A stretch of DNA of 64,000 nt from Roseburia sp. 1XD42-34. GTDB lineage: Bacteria; Bacillota; Bacilli; Bacillales; Amphibacillaceae. The stretch is from NCBI RefSeq assembly GCF_009917385.1, contig NZ_QWLJ01000005.1, positions 62,001 through 126,000 of the forward strand, in the 5' to 3' direction. Positions within the stretch are counted from its first letter, which is position 1. Each line of letters begins with the position of its first letter. Both the position numbers and the translations under genes were made by a program. A model generated the notes under the pieces. It did not search any database. It worked only from the letters and a program-made list of their open reading frames with translations, and was not told the DNA's origin. Below are positions 8,053 through 17,639 of this stretch, piece after piece.

Positions 8053-10335
8053 TTACCATTTTATAGGTGTAAATATCCCTGCCTTGTCTTGAAAATGATA
8101 TTGAACAGCTCCATGTTGATCCGTTCGTAAGATAGTCACCCCTTTGTCTGCTAGCCTTTGTATCACATCATCAGCAGGATGCCCGTACCGATTATCTCTT
8201 CCCACAGGTATTAATGCGATTTCCGGTGAAAACTCTTGCAGGAGAGCTTCATCCGTTGACGTGTCACTTCCGTGGTGGGCCACTTTCAACACGTCTATCC
8301 TCAAGTTTGGATATTTGCTAATCACACCTTTTTCTTCCTCTTTTGTTATGTCGCCTGTAAACAGCCAATTTCTTCCTCCTAAATTTGTAAACAGCACCAT
8401 GGAGTTTTGATTAGAGTCGTGGTTATCTTGCATCGGAGCAAGAATTTGCAACAAATGACCACCAACGTTTATTTCTGAATACCCCCTTGCTGTGATCAAG
8501 TTAACATCCTCTGGAAAACGGTTAAATTTAAGCTTTGCGGTATCAAAAAACGGGCTAACAATAATCGTATTTACTGCAAGCTCTTGAAATAAATACGGAA
8601 CACTTCCAATGTGGTCCATATCTTCATGGGTTAAAATGACCGCATCTAATTGCTGAATCCCGCGCGAAAATAAATACGGCTTTATAACTTGCTCATATAT
8701 ACGCCTTGATGGAGCATGATCTGTAAATGAAAACGTTGCTCCAGCGTCAATAAGGATAACTCCTTTACGATAAGGTAATTCAATAACAAAAGCATCCCCT
8801 TGCCCAATATCTAACATGGTAACAGTACCACTTGGGGAAAAATAAGGACGTAAAGTATTTCCAATTAACAAGAGCACAATGAGGCATCCATAATAAAAAG
8901 CATACCGTAGCTTTTCTTTTTCCCAACATTGCATAAAAAGGATAAACAGGATGTAATAGAATAGGACAACAAACCAAGGTAACGGGCCGCTAACTAATGG
9001 AAAATGCAAATGTTCATCAAACCAATGAACAACTTGCATTGCTATATGGTGAATATTTATAAACCAATTATCCAGTAGAGAAACCCATGGCAGTGGGGTA
9101 AAGAGAAGTAATAAAAACATTGCTGGAATAACAAAAGTGGAGTAATAAGGCACCATTAATAAATTAACTACAATGGATGCAGGTTGAAATAACGAAAAGT
9201 AGTAAAATTGAATTGGCAAAATCGCTATCTGGGCAATAAAGCTAATATATAAAACTTGAAACAAGCGATTTTTCGTCTGAGAAAGAATTCTTTTTGATAA
9301 AAGTAAAGCAAACGTTACTGCAAACGAAAGCTGAAAACTAACTTGATACATAATAAATTTATCAGTAGCAAGCAAGAATAAAAATACAAGACTTAAAACA
9401 TCTGTAACATTCCATTTCCAGCCTGTTTTATGAAGAGTGATCAAGATACATACCATTAAGCTAGCTCGCCACACAGAAGGTTCTCCGCCAGCTAAAACAG
9501 CATATATAGGGAGAAAGATAAGAATTGCCCATTCTGCCCATTCCTTGGTGAGTAAATTTAACTTAATAAGTACAAAGTATAATAAGCCTGTAATAATACC
9601 GACATGCAAACCTGAAATAGCGAGTAAATGACTCATTCCCCACCGTTGAAACAATTCAACTGTTTCTTCGTTTACGGATGAATCATCTCCGAAAACTAGC
9701 GCGCGCACCCAAGAAGAGGTTTCTTTACTTAATCGTTTATCCGTATAGTCCAATACAGAATGTCTAATTTGATCGAGGCTTTGCAATATTCCTCCATTCT
9801 TTACACATTGCAATAATTGCAAATTGGATAGAACAGCTTCATACCGGATTTCTTTCGTTAAAAGATATCTGCGATAATCAAATTGTCCGGGGTTGGTTGC
9901 AGTGTCAGGGATGCTAATTTCCGCCGTGAATGAACAAGTAGAACCATAGCGTATAGACTCATCGTATTTGTCCTCCTGTTTCGGAAAATACGTAACTGCA
10001 ATTTTTTCATTTATCTGTTCGTCTTGGATAACAAAAGAAACCCGAGAAGTAGATTTTTCAACTGGACTGACAATTGATCCTGAAATAGTTATTGGATGCT
10101 TAAACGGATCCAACTGGTTGTTGCTAGATAGATGTGGAAGATAAAAGTAGAAAAAGAGAAGGGATAAAAAGGATAGCACCAATGGAAGGGTAGCTATCCG
10201 CTTGATGTAAAATAAATAACTAATCCATATAAGAAACATTCCAAAAAGCAATGTGCTGAATGAGATTAATATTGCCAGCATACTTATAAAAGCAGCACAT
10301 GCGACAAAATGCCAATTACCATTCACACTATTCAC
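8053..10335 (-). CDS. comEC: DNA uptake channel ComEC/Rec2
   Basis: Membrane channel that takes single-stranded transforming DNA across the cytoplasmic membrane. 760 residues. An N-terminal membrane and soluble OB-type region (to about residue 190) is followed by the multi-helix Competence domain, with GMSHLLAISGLHVGIITGL at about 230-250. The C-terminal metallo-beta-lactamase domain (about 500-740) has the LTHEDMDHIGS metal motif and VAHHGSDTS. The frame is full length and intact, so the uptake pore should be functional. Its start overlaps the comEB stop by four bases, indicating translational coupling in a comEA-comEB-comEC order. Confidence 0.97.
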   Translation of the reverse strand: MNSVNGNWHFVACAAFISMLAILISFSTLLFGMFLIWISYLFYIKRIATLPLVLSFLSLLFFYFYLPHLSSNNQLDPFKHPITISGSIVSPVEKSTSRVSFVIQDEQINEKIAVTYFPKQEDKYDESIRYGSTCSFTAEISIPDTATNPGQFDYRRYLLTKEIRYEAVLSNLQLLQCVKNGGILQSLDQIRHSVLDYTDKRLSKETSSWVRALVFGDDSSVNEETVELFQRWGMSHLLAISGLHVGIITGLLYFVLIKLNLLTKEWAEWAILIFLPIYAVLAGGEPSVWRASLMVCILITLHKTGWKWNVTDVLSLVFLFLLATDKFIMYQVSFQLSFAVTFALLLSKRILSQTKNRLFQVLYISFIAQIAILPIQFYYFSLFQPASIVVNLLMVPYYSTFVIPAMFLLLLFTPLPWVSLLDNWFINIHHIAMQVVHWFDEHLHFPLVSGPLPWFVVLFYYILFILFMQCWEKEKLRYAFYYGCLIVLLLIGNTLRPYFSPSGTVTMLDIGQGDAFVIELPYRKGVILIDAGATFSFTDHAPSRRIYEQVIKPYLFSRGIQQLDAVILTHEDMDHIGSVPYLFQELAVNTIIVSPFFDTAKLKFNRFPEDVNLITARGYSEINVGGHLLQILAPMQDNHDSNQNSMVLFTNLGGRNWLFTGDITKEEEKGVISKYPNLRIDVLKVAHHGSDTSTDEALLQEFSPEIALIPVGRDNRYGHPADDVIQRLADKGVTILRTDQHGAVQYHFQDKAGIFTPIKW

Positions 10336-10904
10336 CTTTCATCTAATTGAAATAGACGTACCGCTTCTTCTTTTAAATGCATTAATTCATCAGGATCGAG
10401 AGGTTTCTGATCCATTATTCGAACAAGCTCCTTCATAAATCGATGTTTCTCTGCATAGTTGGTATCAACCATAACATAATCAAGTACGACCTTCTTCGTT
10501 TCTACGCCAACCTCAGCAAATAAAGAAATCGCGTAAGGATGATTATGATAATCCTCAGCATAATAGACGGTCTGAATACCTGCTTGAATTAATTGCTTAC
10601 AGCATTGCAAGCAAGGAAAATGAGTGACATAAATATCTGCCCCTTCTGTAGGGACACCGAATTTAGCACACTGTAATAGTGCGTTTGCTTCAGCGTGAAT
10701 CGTACGAACACAGTGACCATCAATTACATAACAACCATCATCAATACAATGCACACTTCCAGAAACACTCCCATTATATCCACCAGCAATAATACGTTTA
10801 TCTCGTACAATCGTAGCACCGACCATTAATCTAGTACATGTACTACGTAAAGCTAACAAGTGACTTTGTGCCATAAAATATTGATCCCATGAAATACGTT
10901 CCAT
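10332..10904 (-). CDS. comEB: ComE operon protein 2, dCMP deaminase family
   Basis: Zinc-dependent deaminase of the dCMP/cytidine family, encoded inside the comE locus; in B. subtilis it is reported as dispensable for transformation. The 190 residues carry the metal-binding HAEANALLQC motif and FPCLQCCKQL (PCxxC) further on, with the TRLMVGATIVRDKRIIAGG substrate-binding opening. It ends four bases into comEC. A gap of about 200 bases separates it from comEA. Confidence 0.95.
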   Translation of the reverse strand: MERISWDQYFMAQSHLLALRSTCTRLMVGATIVRDKRIIAGGYNGSVSGSVHCIDDGCYVIDGHCVRTIHAEANALLQCAKFGVPTEGADIYVTHFPCLQCCKQLIQAGIQTVYYAEDYHNHPYAISLFAEVGVETKKVVLDYVMVDTNYAEKHRFMKELVRIMDQKPLDPDELMHLKEEAVRLFQLDER

Positions 10905-11101
10905 TCGTACTCCCCTTTCAAACTCAACTATCCTATAGTTTCTTCCTTTTTCTGCTACTTTTAGATGGAGTATTCATTAAAAATAAAATACTATTCTCTG
11001 GGGAAACGCTATTTACAATAATGTCGAATTAAAAGCGTATCCAAAAGCTAAACAATGTTAACATCCCTATTAGAGACATAACTAGCCGCATTCAGAGCCA
11101 C

Positions 11102-11707
11102 TCAAGGAACTTGAATTTCATCCTCTAGAGCTTCCAATGTTTTTTCGCCAATACCCGAAACATTCAACAAATCTTCCGGTTTTTGAAAAAGACCATGTTC
11201 CTCTCGATATTGAACAATTGCTGCTGCTTTTGCAGGTCCAATACCATTTAACGCTTCAATCTCTTCCGCAGTAGCTTGATTGATTTTGACTTTTACTGTT
11301 CCATTGCTTTGTTCATTAACTACCGATGATCCATTCTCTCCAACTGCTATTACATCAATAACCATCTCATCCTGAACTTTTAGCGCCAAATTCACCTGAG
11401 ATTGATCCGCATTAGTCGTGAACCCGCCTGCTGTTTCAATAGCATCAACGACCCGTGCTTCTGATTCCATCTCATACACCCCCGGATGTTTCACTTCTCC
11501 CTTAATATCCACATATATCGATTGAGTTGCAGAAGTTTCTTCTTCCTGATCAGAAGAAGGATCAGTAGGATCTAGCGGCTCATCTTTCACCATCACTTTC
11601 GCATCTGTTCCGTGATCATCCTTCTCACTTGCCAATAATAAAACAACAATGATAGCGAGAGGGATTGCAACTATGAACAATATACGTTTCATTTTACTTG
11701 TGTACAA
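11102..11707 (-). CDS. comEA: DNA-binding competence receptor ComEA
   Basis: Membrane-anchored receptor that binds double-stranded DNA at the cell surface for uptake. An N-terminal helix (ILFIVAIPLAIIVVLLLA) is followed by an acidic linker, an SLBB-like domain (IYVDIKGEVKHPGVYEM...VVDAIETAGGF) and a helix-hairpin-helix pair at the C-terminus (AEEIEALNGIGPAKAAAIV and LNVSGIGEKTLEAL). I choose TTG 11705-11707, nine bases after AAGGAG. A TTG at 11716 abuts that site and ATG 11692 is too far from it. 201 residues. No comER homologue lies beside it, unlike B. subtilis. Confidence 0.93.
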   Translation of the reverse strand: MYTSKMKRILFIVAIPLAIIVVLLLASEKDDHGTDAKVMVKDEPLDPTDPSSDQEEETSATQSIYVDIKGEVKHPGVYEMESEARVVDAIETAGGFTTNADQSQVNLALKVQDEMVIDVIAVGENGSSVVNEQSNGTVKVKINQATAEEIEALNGIGPAKAAAIVQYREEHGLFQKPEDLLNVSGIGEKTLEALEDEIQVP

Positions 11708-11835
11708 GGGATTCAACTCCTTTTCCTGAACCCATATTTTTCTTATAACCGGAGCAGCTTTTAGAGTCGGTTAACTGCTCCCTATAGGTTACTTCCACAA
11801 GAAGTATGAAAACTCCTTTTCGATTTAAAAAAGCA

Positions 11836-12585
11836 TTATCTATCGCCTTTTTCAGCAGAAAAGAAAATCCTGGCTGTGTTTTCAGTTACACTATTTGCTT
11901 CTATCGAAAAATCCCCGTACATATTTATATTTCGAAAGCCTGTTTGCTGTAATAATTTTTTATAAAAATCAACAGAAAAAGTGCGTTGATGATGAACTTC
12001 GTCAAATCGAACGTAATCGCCCACTTCATTTTTTGAAAAAAATGTAAGCTCATGGAACATCTCACCTGTATGATCACCAGGCAGACAAAACCATATGTAA
12101 CTCGCTTCTTCTGTAACATCAGCAAAGGTTTCATGTATATAATGATCCGTTACAAACGGCAATGCATGCACATCAAATAAAAAAACGCCTTTTGAGTTAA
12201 GTGCGTCATAAATGTTCTGAAATGTACGAAGCAACTCCTCCTCTGTAGTTATATAATTGATCACATCACAAAAACTAACAGCTGCGTCAAGGCCCATAAT
12301 ACCTTTTAACGCTCTTAAGTCTTGACAAATCCACTGAATAGATCCACTTGTAGCTCTACTTTTTTGCTCGGCGTTAGCTAACATATCCGTTGCATAATCA
12401 ACGCCAATTACATGGGGATATAATTGAGCCAAGCGTAATGTAATCTCACCTGTTCCACAACCTAAGTCTGCAATATATTGTATATTTCTTGTTTGCAAAA
12501 TTTGTTCCGTATAGTGCAACCACTTATCATATGGCGTGTTTCTCATTAGGCTGTCATAAATATCCGCCAATCGTTCATAGGCCAT
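11836..12585 (-). CDS. yqeM: YqeM, class I SAM-dependent methyltransferase
   Basis: Putative methyltransferase of unknown substrate, last gene of the yqeG-yqeM operon. Motif I is IADLGCGTGEITLRLAQL (about residues 38-55), followed by VIGVDYATDMLANA and the DAAVSFCDVINYI acidic loop. 249 residues, the normal size. It begins two bases after the rsfS stop. The stop codon lies inside a possible weak terminator on the minus strand (AAAAAGGC...GCTTTTTT). Confidence 0.88.
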   Translation of the reverse strand: MAYERLADIYDSLMRNTPYDKWLHYTEQILQTRNIQYIADLGCGTGEITLRLAQLYPHVIGVDYATDMLANAEQKSRATSGSIQWICQDLRALKGIMGLDAAVSFCDVINYITTEEELLRTFQNIYDALNSKGVFLFDVHALPFVTDHYIHETFADVTEEASYIWFCLPGDHTGEMFHELTFFSKNEVGDYVRFDEVHHQRTFSVDFYKKLLQQTGFRNINMYGDFSIEANSVTENTARIFFSAEKGDR

Positions 12586-12587
12586 AT

Positions 12588-12944
12588 TTACTGATCCTGC
12601 CCTATTTCAATCGGATAAGTTGCAGCATCTCCCCAAAGACGTTCTAAATTGTAGTAGCTCCTCTCCTCTTTGTGAAAAACATGGCAAACTACATCACCAA
12701 CATCCACAAGAATCCATCTTGCTTGTTCAAATCCTTCTAATCGATGGACAGGAATATCGTTTTCTTCCATTTTTTCCTTGATACCTCTAGCAATCGCTTG
12801 CACTTGTCGTTCATTACTGCCATGACAAATTAAAAAATAATCTGCAACTAAAGAAACGCCATTCATTTCTAGGGCAATAATATTTTCTGCACGTTTATCG
12901 TCACATGCATCTGCTGCTAATTGTACTATTTGTTCATTTTTCAT
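12588..12944 (-). CDS. rsfS: Ribosomal silencing factor RsfS
   Basis: Binds L14 of the large ribosomal subunit and blocks subunit joining in starvation; YqeL in B. subtilis. 118 residues, covering the whole family. FLICHGSNERQVQAIARGI and EGFEQARWILVDVGDVVCHVF are the standard RsfS motifs. The start ATG overlaps the yqeK stop by one base, so translation is probably coupled. Confidence 0.95.
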   Translation of the reverse strand: MKNEQIVQLAADACDDKRAENIIALEMNGVSLVADYFLICHGSNERQVQAIARGIKEKMEENDIPVHRLEGFEQARWILVDVGDVVCHVFHKEERSYYNLERLWGDAATYPIEIGQDQ

Positions 12945-13522
12945 TACACACTACCTCCATAACCCAATCTCGTTAAATCATTATACGCATAAAGTGTATC
13001 TGGATAGACAGTAGCTTGTTTACCAATTAAAAAACAAATCGTGTTCGCCAAGGCTATCCAACAAGCTTTATGTAAATCATTCTGTGCTATTTTCCTCACT
13101 TCATCCACTCCGGGGAATTTCCTCCCAGGTTCAATATAATCTGCTAGGAAGATAATCATCTCTAACTTGCTCATATTTGCCTTTCCGGTAGTGTGGTAGC
13201 GAATTGCCCCATGAATTGCTTTATCCTTAAGTCCAAGTTCGCTTTCGATTAGGAGTGCACCTACTGGACCATGCCAAAGCTCATGATGGTAATGGAGCAG
13301 ATCTTTTGGTAATACGGATGAGGTTTTAATCCAACGTGACAACTCTTCTTTAGGACGATATTTCGCATAATCATGCAGTACACCTGCTAACTCAGCCTTA
13401 GATACATCTTCTCCAAACCGATGAGCTAACGTTTTTGCCGTTTCAGCAACTCGTATTGAGTGAGCGTAACGTTCTTTTGTCAGTTGTGGTTTTACTTTTT
13501 CCATAGCAAATTCAATGTTCAT
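12944..13522 (-). CDS. yqeK: YqeK, HD-domain diadenosine tetraphosphatase
   Basis: Metal-dependent HD hydrolase. YqeK-family proteins cleave Ap4A symmetrically, a stress dinucleotide. The HD residues are visible in ELAGVLHDYAKYRP (about 45-58), with HSIRVAETAK before and HHELWHGPVGALL after it. 192 residues. It overlaps nadD by 11 bases. The pairing with NadD and RsfS is conserved across Bacilli. Confidence 0.93.
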   Translation of the reverse strand: MNIEFAMEKVKPQLTKERYAHSIRVAETAKTLAHRFGEDVSKAELAGVLHDYAKYRPKEELSRWIKTSSVLPKDLLHYHHELWHGPVGALLIESELGLKDKAIHGAIRYHTTGKANMSKLEMIIFLADYIEPGRKFPGVDEVRKIAQNDLHKACWIALANTICFLIGKQATVYPDTLYAYNDLTRLGYGGSV

Positions 13523-14078
13523 ATAACTGATGCTCCTTTATATATTGATAAACAGGAGCGGGTAACCAATATTGGACAGAAACGCCATTCATACACCGTT
13601 CTCGTAACACTGTTGACGAAATTTCAATCAAAGGAATGTCGACGATTAAAATCGAATATCGACTTTCCAATTGATAATTCGCACGTTTCACGCCAACGAA
13701 TGTCACAAATTCTGTCAGCTCGTCAATGCGATACCAATGTGGTAAGTATTCCACCATATCTGCGCCAATAATAAAATAAAATTCATTATCAGGATGGCGT
13801 CTCTTTAGCTCCACGATGGTATCAATCGTATAAGACTTCCCGCTTCGTTCTATCTCAATCGTATCAACCTTAAAATAAGGATTACTTTTCGTAGCTAGAC
13901 GAACCATCTTTAACCGCTGTTCTGGCCCCGTCTTTGCGTTGTCCTTATGAGGTGGAGTATAAGAAGGGATAAACCAAACTTCAGCTAAATCTAAAGCAAG
14001 CCGTACCTCTTCAGCAATGATTAAATGACCAATATGAGGTGGATCAAATGTTCCACCCAATATTCCTATTCGTTTCAT
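13512..14078 (-). CDS. nadD: Nicotinate-nucleotide adenylyltransferase
   Basis: Makes nicotinic acid adenine dinucleotide from NaMN and ATP in NAD synthesis. The nucleotidyltransferase signature GILGGTFDPPHIGHL (about residues 5-19) and the C-terminal ISSTVLRERC motif are present. YFIIGADMVEYLPHWYR is the typical NadD centre. 188 residues, complete. It is 11 bases downstream of yqeI and overlaps yqeK. Confidence 0.97.
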   Translation of the reverse strand: MKRIGILGGTFDPPHIGHLIIAEEVRLALDLAEVWFIPSYTPPHKDNAKTGPEQRLKMVRLATKSNPYFKVDTIEIERSGKSYTIDTIVELKRRHPDNEFYFIIGADMVEYLPHWYRIDELTEFVTFVGVKRANYQLESRYSILIVDIPLIEISSTVLRERCMNGVSVQYWLPAPVYQYIKEHQLYEH

Positions 14079-14089
14079 AATCTCATCCT

Positions 14090-14380
14090 TTATGGTAGAA
14101 CGATGTGCTTATTATCTTTGGATTCCTTATAAAGGACAATATTATTCCCTATTATTTGGACAACTTCCGCACCTGTTCCTTCTGCTAACTGCTCAGCAAC
14201 TACTGTTTTATCCTCTAAACAATTTTGTAAAATGTTCACCTTTAATAGTTCTCGCTTTTCTAGAGCATCTGCGATTTGTTGAATCATATTTTCGTTAACA
14301 CCCATTTTCCCTACTTGAAAAATAGGCTTCAATTGGTTTGCTTTTGCTCTTAAAAATCGTTTTTGTTTTCCTGTTAACAT
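14090..14380 (-). CDS. yqeI: YqeI/YhbY family RNA-binding protein
   Basis: Small CRM-domain protein linked to large-subunit ribosome assembly. MLTGKQKRFLRAKANQLKPI and the FQVGKMGVNENMIQQI loop are diagnostic. 96 residues. It sits one base after the aroE stop and just before nadD. The E. coli homologue is YhbY. Confidence 0.94.
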   Translation of the reverse strand: MLTGKQKRFLRAKANQLKPIFQVGKMGVNENMIQQIADALEKRELLKVNILQNCLEDKTVVAEQLAEGTGAEVVQIIGNNIVLYKESKDNKHIVLP

Positions 14381-14381
14381 G

Positions 14382-15224
14382 TTATCTTCCTTTCAACATC
14401 TGTTCTAATTCTTCCTCCATTTGTCCAATATTGGGTTTACACCCTGTCCATATCTCAAAAGCATATTGAGCTTGATAAAGTAACATGGTATGCCCATAAT
14501 GAACTTGTGCACCACTTTGTTTTGCTAGCTGTAAAAACTTTGTTTTGATGGGCTGATAAATGATATCACTATAAATAGGGATAGGTGAAAAATCAGCCTT
14601 TGTAAAAATAGATCGGTTTACATTTGGCTTCATTCCTACAGAAGTTGTCTGAATGACAATATCATAATCACCCAAGCAATCCTCAGCTGTTCCAAAAGAA
14701 AGTACTTGTGAGTCATGTTCACGATGCTGACAAATCGCAATAGCATGCTCTTTCGTACGATTAGCCAAATCAATTTGCTTAAATCCAGCCTCTTCAAGGG
14801 CTGTAAAGATTCCTCTAGCTGCTCCACCTGCACCAAGGATTAGTGCGCTACGGTCCGCTTCATGGAATAATTCCGGGAACTTCGACTGTAATGCACGAAC
14901 ATACCCAATGCCATCTGTATTGTAACCTATCCATTTATTATTACTATTTACAACGGTATTAACAGCTCCAATCTTAACAGCCCTCTCATCCATTTCATCC
15001 AAATAAGGGATAATTTTCTCTTTATAAGGAACCGTTACATTAAAACCATGCAATTCTAGTGATCGGAGTTGTTCTATAATTGTAGCAAAAGAACGTTCCG
15101 GATTCATTTCATAAATGCGATAACTCCCATTCGTACCCGTCGTTTCCATAAATCTTTCATGGATCCATGGCGATAGGGAGTTAGCGATAGGGTAGCCGAT
15201 TAAACCAAGACGAAATAGCACCAA
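14382..15224 (-). CDS. aroE: Shikimate dehydrogenase
   Basis: NADPH-dependent reduction of 3-dehydroshikimate in aromatic amino acid synthesis. LIGYPIANSLSPWIHERF binds shikimate, FNVTVPYKEKI carries the catalytic lysine (about residue 67) and LILGAGGAARGIFTAL is the NADP-binding loop. 280 residues, full length. It lies nine bases after yqeH in the conserved yqeH-aroE-yqeI-nadD order. Confidence 0.96.
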   Translation of the reverse strand: MVLFRLGLIGYPIANSLSPWIHERFMETTGTNGSYRIYEMNPERSFATIIEQLRSLELHGFNVTVPYKEKIIPYLDEMDERAVKIGAVNTVVNSNNKWIGYNTDGIGYVRALQSKFPELFHEADRSALILGAGGAARGIFTALEEAGFKQIDLANRTKEHAIAICQHREHDSQVLSFGTAEDCLGDYDIVIQTTSVGMKPNVNRSIFTKADFSPIPIYSDIIYQPIKTKFLQLAKQSGAQVHYGHTMLLYQAQYAFEIWTGCKPNIGQMEEELEQMLKGR

Positions 15225-15233
15225 ATATTCCTC

Positions 15234-16340
15234 CTAATTGAATGATTGACGAATAGAAACAGCTACACCTTTTGGACGATGTGCAGCTACTGTTGCCCCT
15301 TCACCTAAAATACTAACCCATCCTAAACCTGGAAAAACGATGTCATACTTACCTTCTTTGATGCGAAACGTATCTGAAATCATAGGCGGGATCTGATCTA
15401 TCGACGCTTCAGTCGGTGGTATCAGCAATTCCCCGCTGTGATTTGCAAATAAATCGTCCGCTTTTTCCAGTTTTGTACGATGTATCGGTAATTGATTGGA
15501 AAAATAGCAAACAAACGACTGTTTATCCCCGTTTATAAAATCCAGCCGCGCTAACCCACCAAAAAACAGGGTTTGTCCAGCATTCAGCTGATAAATCCTT
15601 GGCTTTATCTCTTTATTTGGTGTGATGAGTTTCAAGTCTTTACCACTAATATAATGTGCCATCTGCTGTTTATTAACAACTCCTGGTGAATCAATCAGGG
15701 ATGACGTATCATCTAAGGGGATCTCGATAAAACCAAGTGTCGTACCAGGAAAGTAAGAAGTTGTAATTACCTCACTAAATCCTGTAGATTGTTTGATTAA
15801 TCGATTGATGAACGTTGACTTTCCGACATTGGTTGTTCCTACAATATAAACATTATCTCCCTGTCTATATTGTTCTATTTTCTCCGAAAGTTCAGCAATG
15901 CCATGTCCTTTTGCTGAAGAAATCAAGCAAGCATCTGCTACTTTTAAGCCCGCTTGTTTTGCTTGCGACCGCAACCATTGTAATAACTTCCTTGTATTAA
16001 CAGACTTAGGAAGCAAGTCCATTTTATTTCCAACTAATAAAATAGATTTTTCTCCAACTAATCGTGGCAACCCATGAATTAAACTGCCGCCTACATCAAA
16101 AATATCCACGATATGGACAACCAAGCCAGACGTATCTCTAATGGAACTTACCATCTTCAAGAAGTCGTCATCGGTTATTGATACATCCTGAATTTCGTTA
16201 TAATGTTTTAAACGAAAGCATCTTTGACATAGAACCACTTCCTTTTTCAGAGAAGAAACAGGTGTGTACCCTGGCTGATCTTTGTCTGTTGTTTGAATAC
16301 GTACTCCACAGCCCTGACAATCTATCGTTTCTGTTTCCAT
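15234..16340 (-). CDS. yqeH: YqeH, circularly permuted ribosome-assembly GTPase
   Basis: GTPase needed for 30S subunit maturation. An N-terminal zinc finger (CQGCGVRIQTT...VVLCQRCFRLKHY) is followed by G motifs in permuted order: VGNKMDLLPKS (G4), SSAKGHG (G5), VGTTNVGKSTFINRL (G1) and DSPGVVN (G3). 368 residues. It begins three bases after the yqeG stop; the two are commonly paired. Confidence 0.96.
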   Translation of the reverse strand: METETIDCQGCGVRIQTTDKDQPGYTPVSSLKKEVVLCQRCFRLKHYNEIQDVSITDDDFLKMVSSIRDTSGLVVHIVDIFDVGGSLIHGLPRLVGEKSILLVGNKMDLLPKSVNTRKLLQWLRSQAKQAGLKVADACLISSAKGHGIAELSEKIEQYRQGDNVYIVGTTNVGKSTFINRLIKQSTGFSEVITTSYFPGTTLGFIEIPLDDTSSLIDSPGVVNKQQMAHYISGKDLKLITPNKEIKPRIYQLNAGQTLFFGGLARLDFINGDKQSFVCYFSNQLPIHRTKLEKADDLFANHSGELLIPPTEASIDQIPPMISDTFRIKEGKYDIVFPGLGWVSILGEGATVAAHRPKGVAVSIRQSFN

Positions 16341-16343
16341 CGG

Positions 16344-16862
16344 TTATTTTTCCTCCCAGTTTATTTTTCCTTTTTTTCGCATATAAGCAAGTATGCGCCG
16401 TTCAATTTTACGGTTAATCTTGGTTATTTTTCCATCCGTCTCTACGATTGGAACGACCAAAATAGTATAAAATCCTGCCGTATTACCACCAAGCACATCG
16501 GTTAAAATTTGGTCACCAATCACAACAATTTCTTCTTTCTTTAAATTCATTTGTTTTGCAGTTGTTTTAAATGCTTTGATCAGCGGTTTACGTGCACTGA
16601 ATACAAACGGTGTATCCAATGGCTCTGAGAACACACTTACTCGCTCTCTATTATTGTTTGATATTATGGTAACTTTGATGCCATGCTCTTTCATGGATTT
16701 AAACCATTGCACCACTTCCGAAGTAGCTTCCTTTACATCCCAGGCGACCAAAGTATTATCCAAATCGGTGATAATACCTTTTATGCCTTTTTCCTTCAAT
16801 GCCTCAGGGTGTATTTCAAATATACTTTTTACTTGCTCGTCTGGCAAAAATCTCTTTAACAC
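16344..16862 (-). CDS. yqeG: YqeG family HAD phosphatase
   Basis: HAD-superfamily IIIA phosphatase of unknown in vivo substrate, sharing the fold of phosphatidylglycerophosphatase-type enzymes. The nucleophile motif is GIITDLDNTLVAWD (about 31-44), then VTIISNNNRERV and VVIGDQILTDVLGGN. 172 residues. It is the first gene of the yqeG-yqeM operon, and the upstream gap toward sda contains a repeat copy and DnaA boxes. Confidence 0.93.
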   Translation of the reverse strand: MLKRFLPDEQVKSIFEIHPEALKEKGIKGIITDLDNTLVAWDVKEATSEVVQWFKSMKEHGIKVTIISNNNRERVSVFSEPLDTPFVFSARKPLIKAFKTTAKQMNLKKEEIVVIGDQILTDVLGGNTAGFYTILVVPIVETDGKITKINRKIERRILAYMRKKGKINWEEK

Positions 16863-16950
16863 ACTTCCACCTCATTATTCTTTTGTTCAATTGTATCAAG
16901 TGAATCTTCCACCGCGGGTTTTTCATTCATCCCCACCGATCGTTCGTAGC

Positions 16951-17085
16951 CCAAGGGTATGACCTAAAGGTCGCTTACGAAGTAGGGCATTTAGGTACTG
17001 TTATCTCCACTTAGACTTGTTGCATATAGATTATTATCCAACTCCTGAAGTGGGAGTCTTACAGCACCTTATATTGGGATAAAAA
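16951..17085 (+). repeat. Dispersed structured repeat, copy B (short form)
   Basis: Two hairpins can be drawn. The first pairs ACCTAAA (16962-16968) with TTTAGGT (16990-16996). The second pairs AGGTACTGT (16993-17001) with ACAGCACCT (17061-17069), one mismatch, and inside it CTCCACTT with AAGTGGGAG. It ends with TTATATTGGGATAAA, shared with G. It lies in the yqeG-sda gap in plus orientation. Confidence 0.72.
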
Positions 17086-17532
17086 GATAACTTAAATGCG
17101 TATCGTATCATATCTCACAATAAATTAATTTGTAATTCTACATCACCTTTTCCGCTTATACAGTACAGTATGGAAAAACGTCTCTTTTGCATTATTCTCG
17201 TTTAACCTGTCAATACAAGAATACAATTATAACCTAATCCTATAACAACTTGCTATATTAATAAAGGAAATTTTATTCATCCCTACGAATCCCTACCAAC
17301 TAACGGAAAGCAATTTTGTTAACTAGTTTAGATTTGTCATATTCATCCACTTTTTGTTATTTTACCAATAAGTCTATTAGTTTAAAGCGGTCAATAGGTT
17401 ACTGCTGATTCGACACATTTTAAGTCGTCTATCAGCAATTTTCTGCATCCATGATTTAAGTCTAGGAGAACTATGTAGATTTACCTAGTATTATTATATA
17501 AATCGTTCGACAAATAGTTTCATTTTTTTCAT
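17086..17532. other. Intergenic region between repeat B and the sda control region
   Basis: AT-rich, no gene seen. A hairpin of about 38 bases at 17401-17440 pairs TGCTGAT...CGAC with GTCG...ATCAGCA, without a T-run. Its role is unclear. Confidence 0.4.
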
Positions 17533-17631
17533 TGTGGATAACTTTATTAACAATTTTCGAGTTGATTTAACCGAGTTTATAGCACTTTTATATCATTTGT
17601 ACACAAGTTATCTACAATGCACTGTAGATAA
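17533..17631. promoter_or_regulatory. DnaA-box cluster upstream of sda
   Basis: Three 9-mers match the DnaA box: TGTGGATAA at 17533-17541 (perfect TTATCCACA on minus), TTATCTACA at 17608-17616 and TGTAGATAA at 17623-17631 (each one mismatch). The last two form a 13-bp perfect inverted repeat, CAAGTTATCTACA/TGTAGATAACTTG, with a six-base spacer. sda of B. subtilis is known to be activated by DnaA, so this is the expected control site. Confidence 0.75.
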
Positions 17632-17639
17632 CTTGCGCC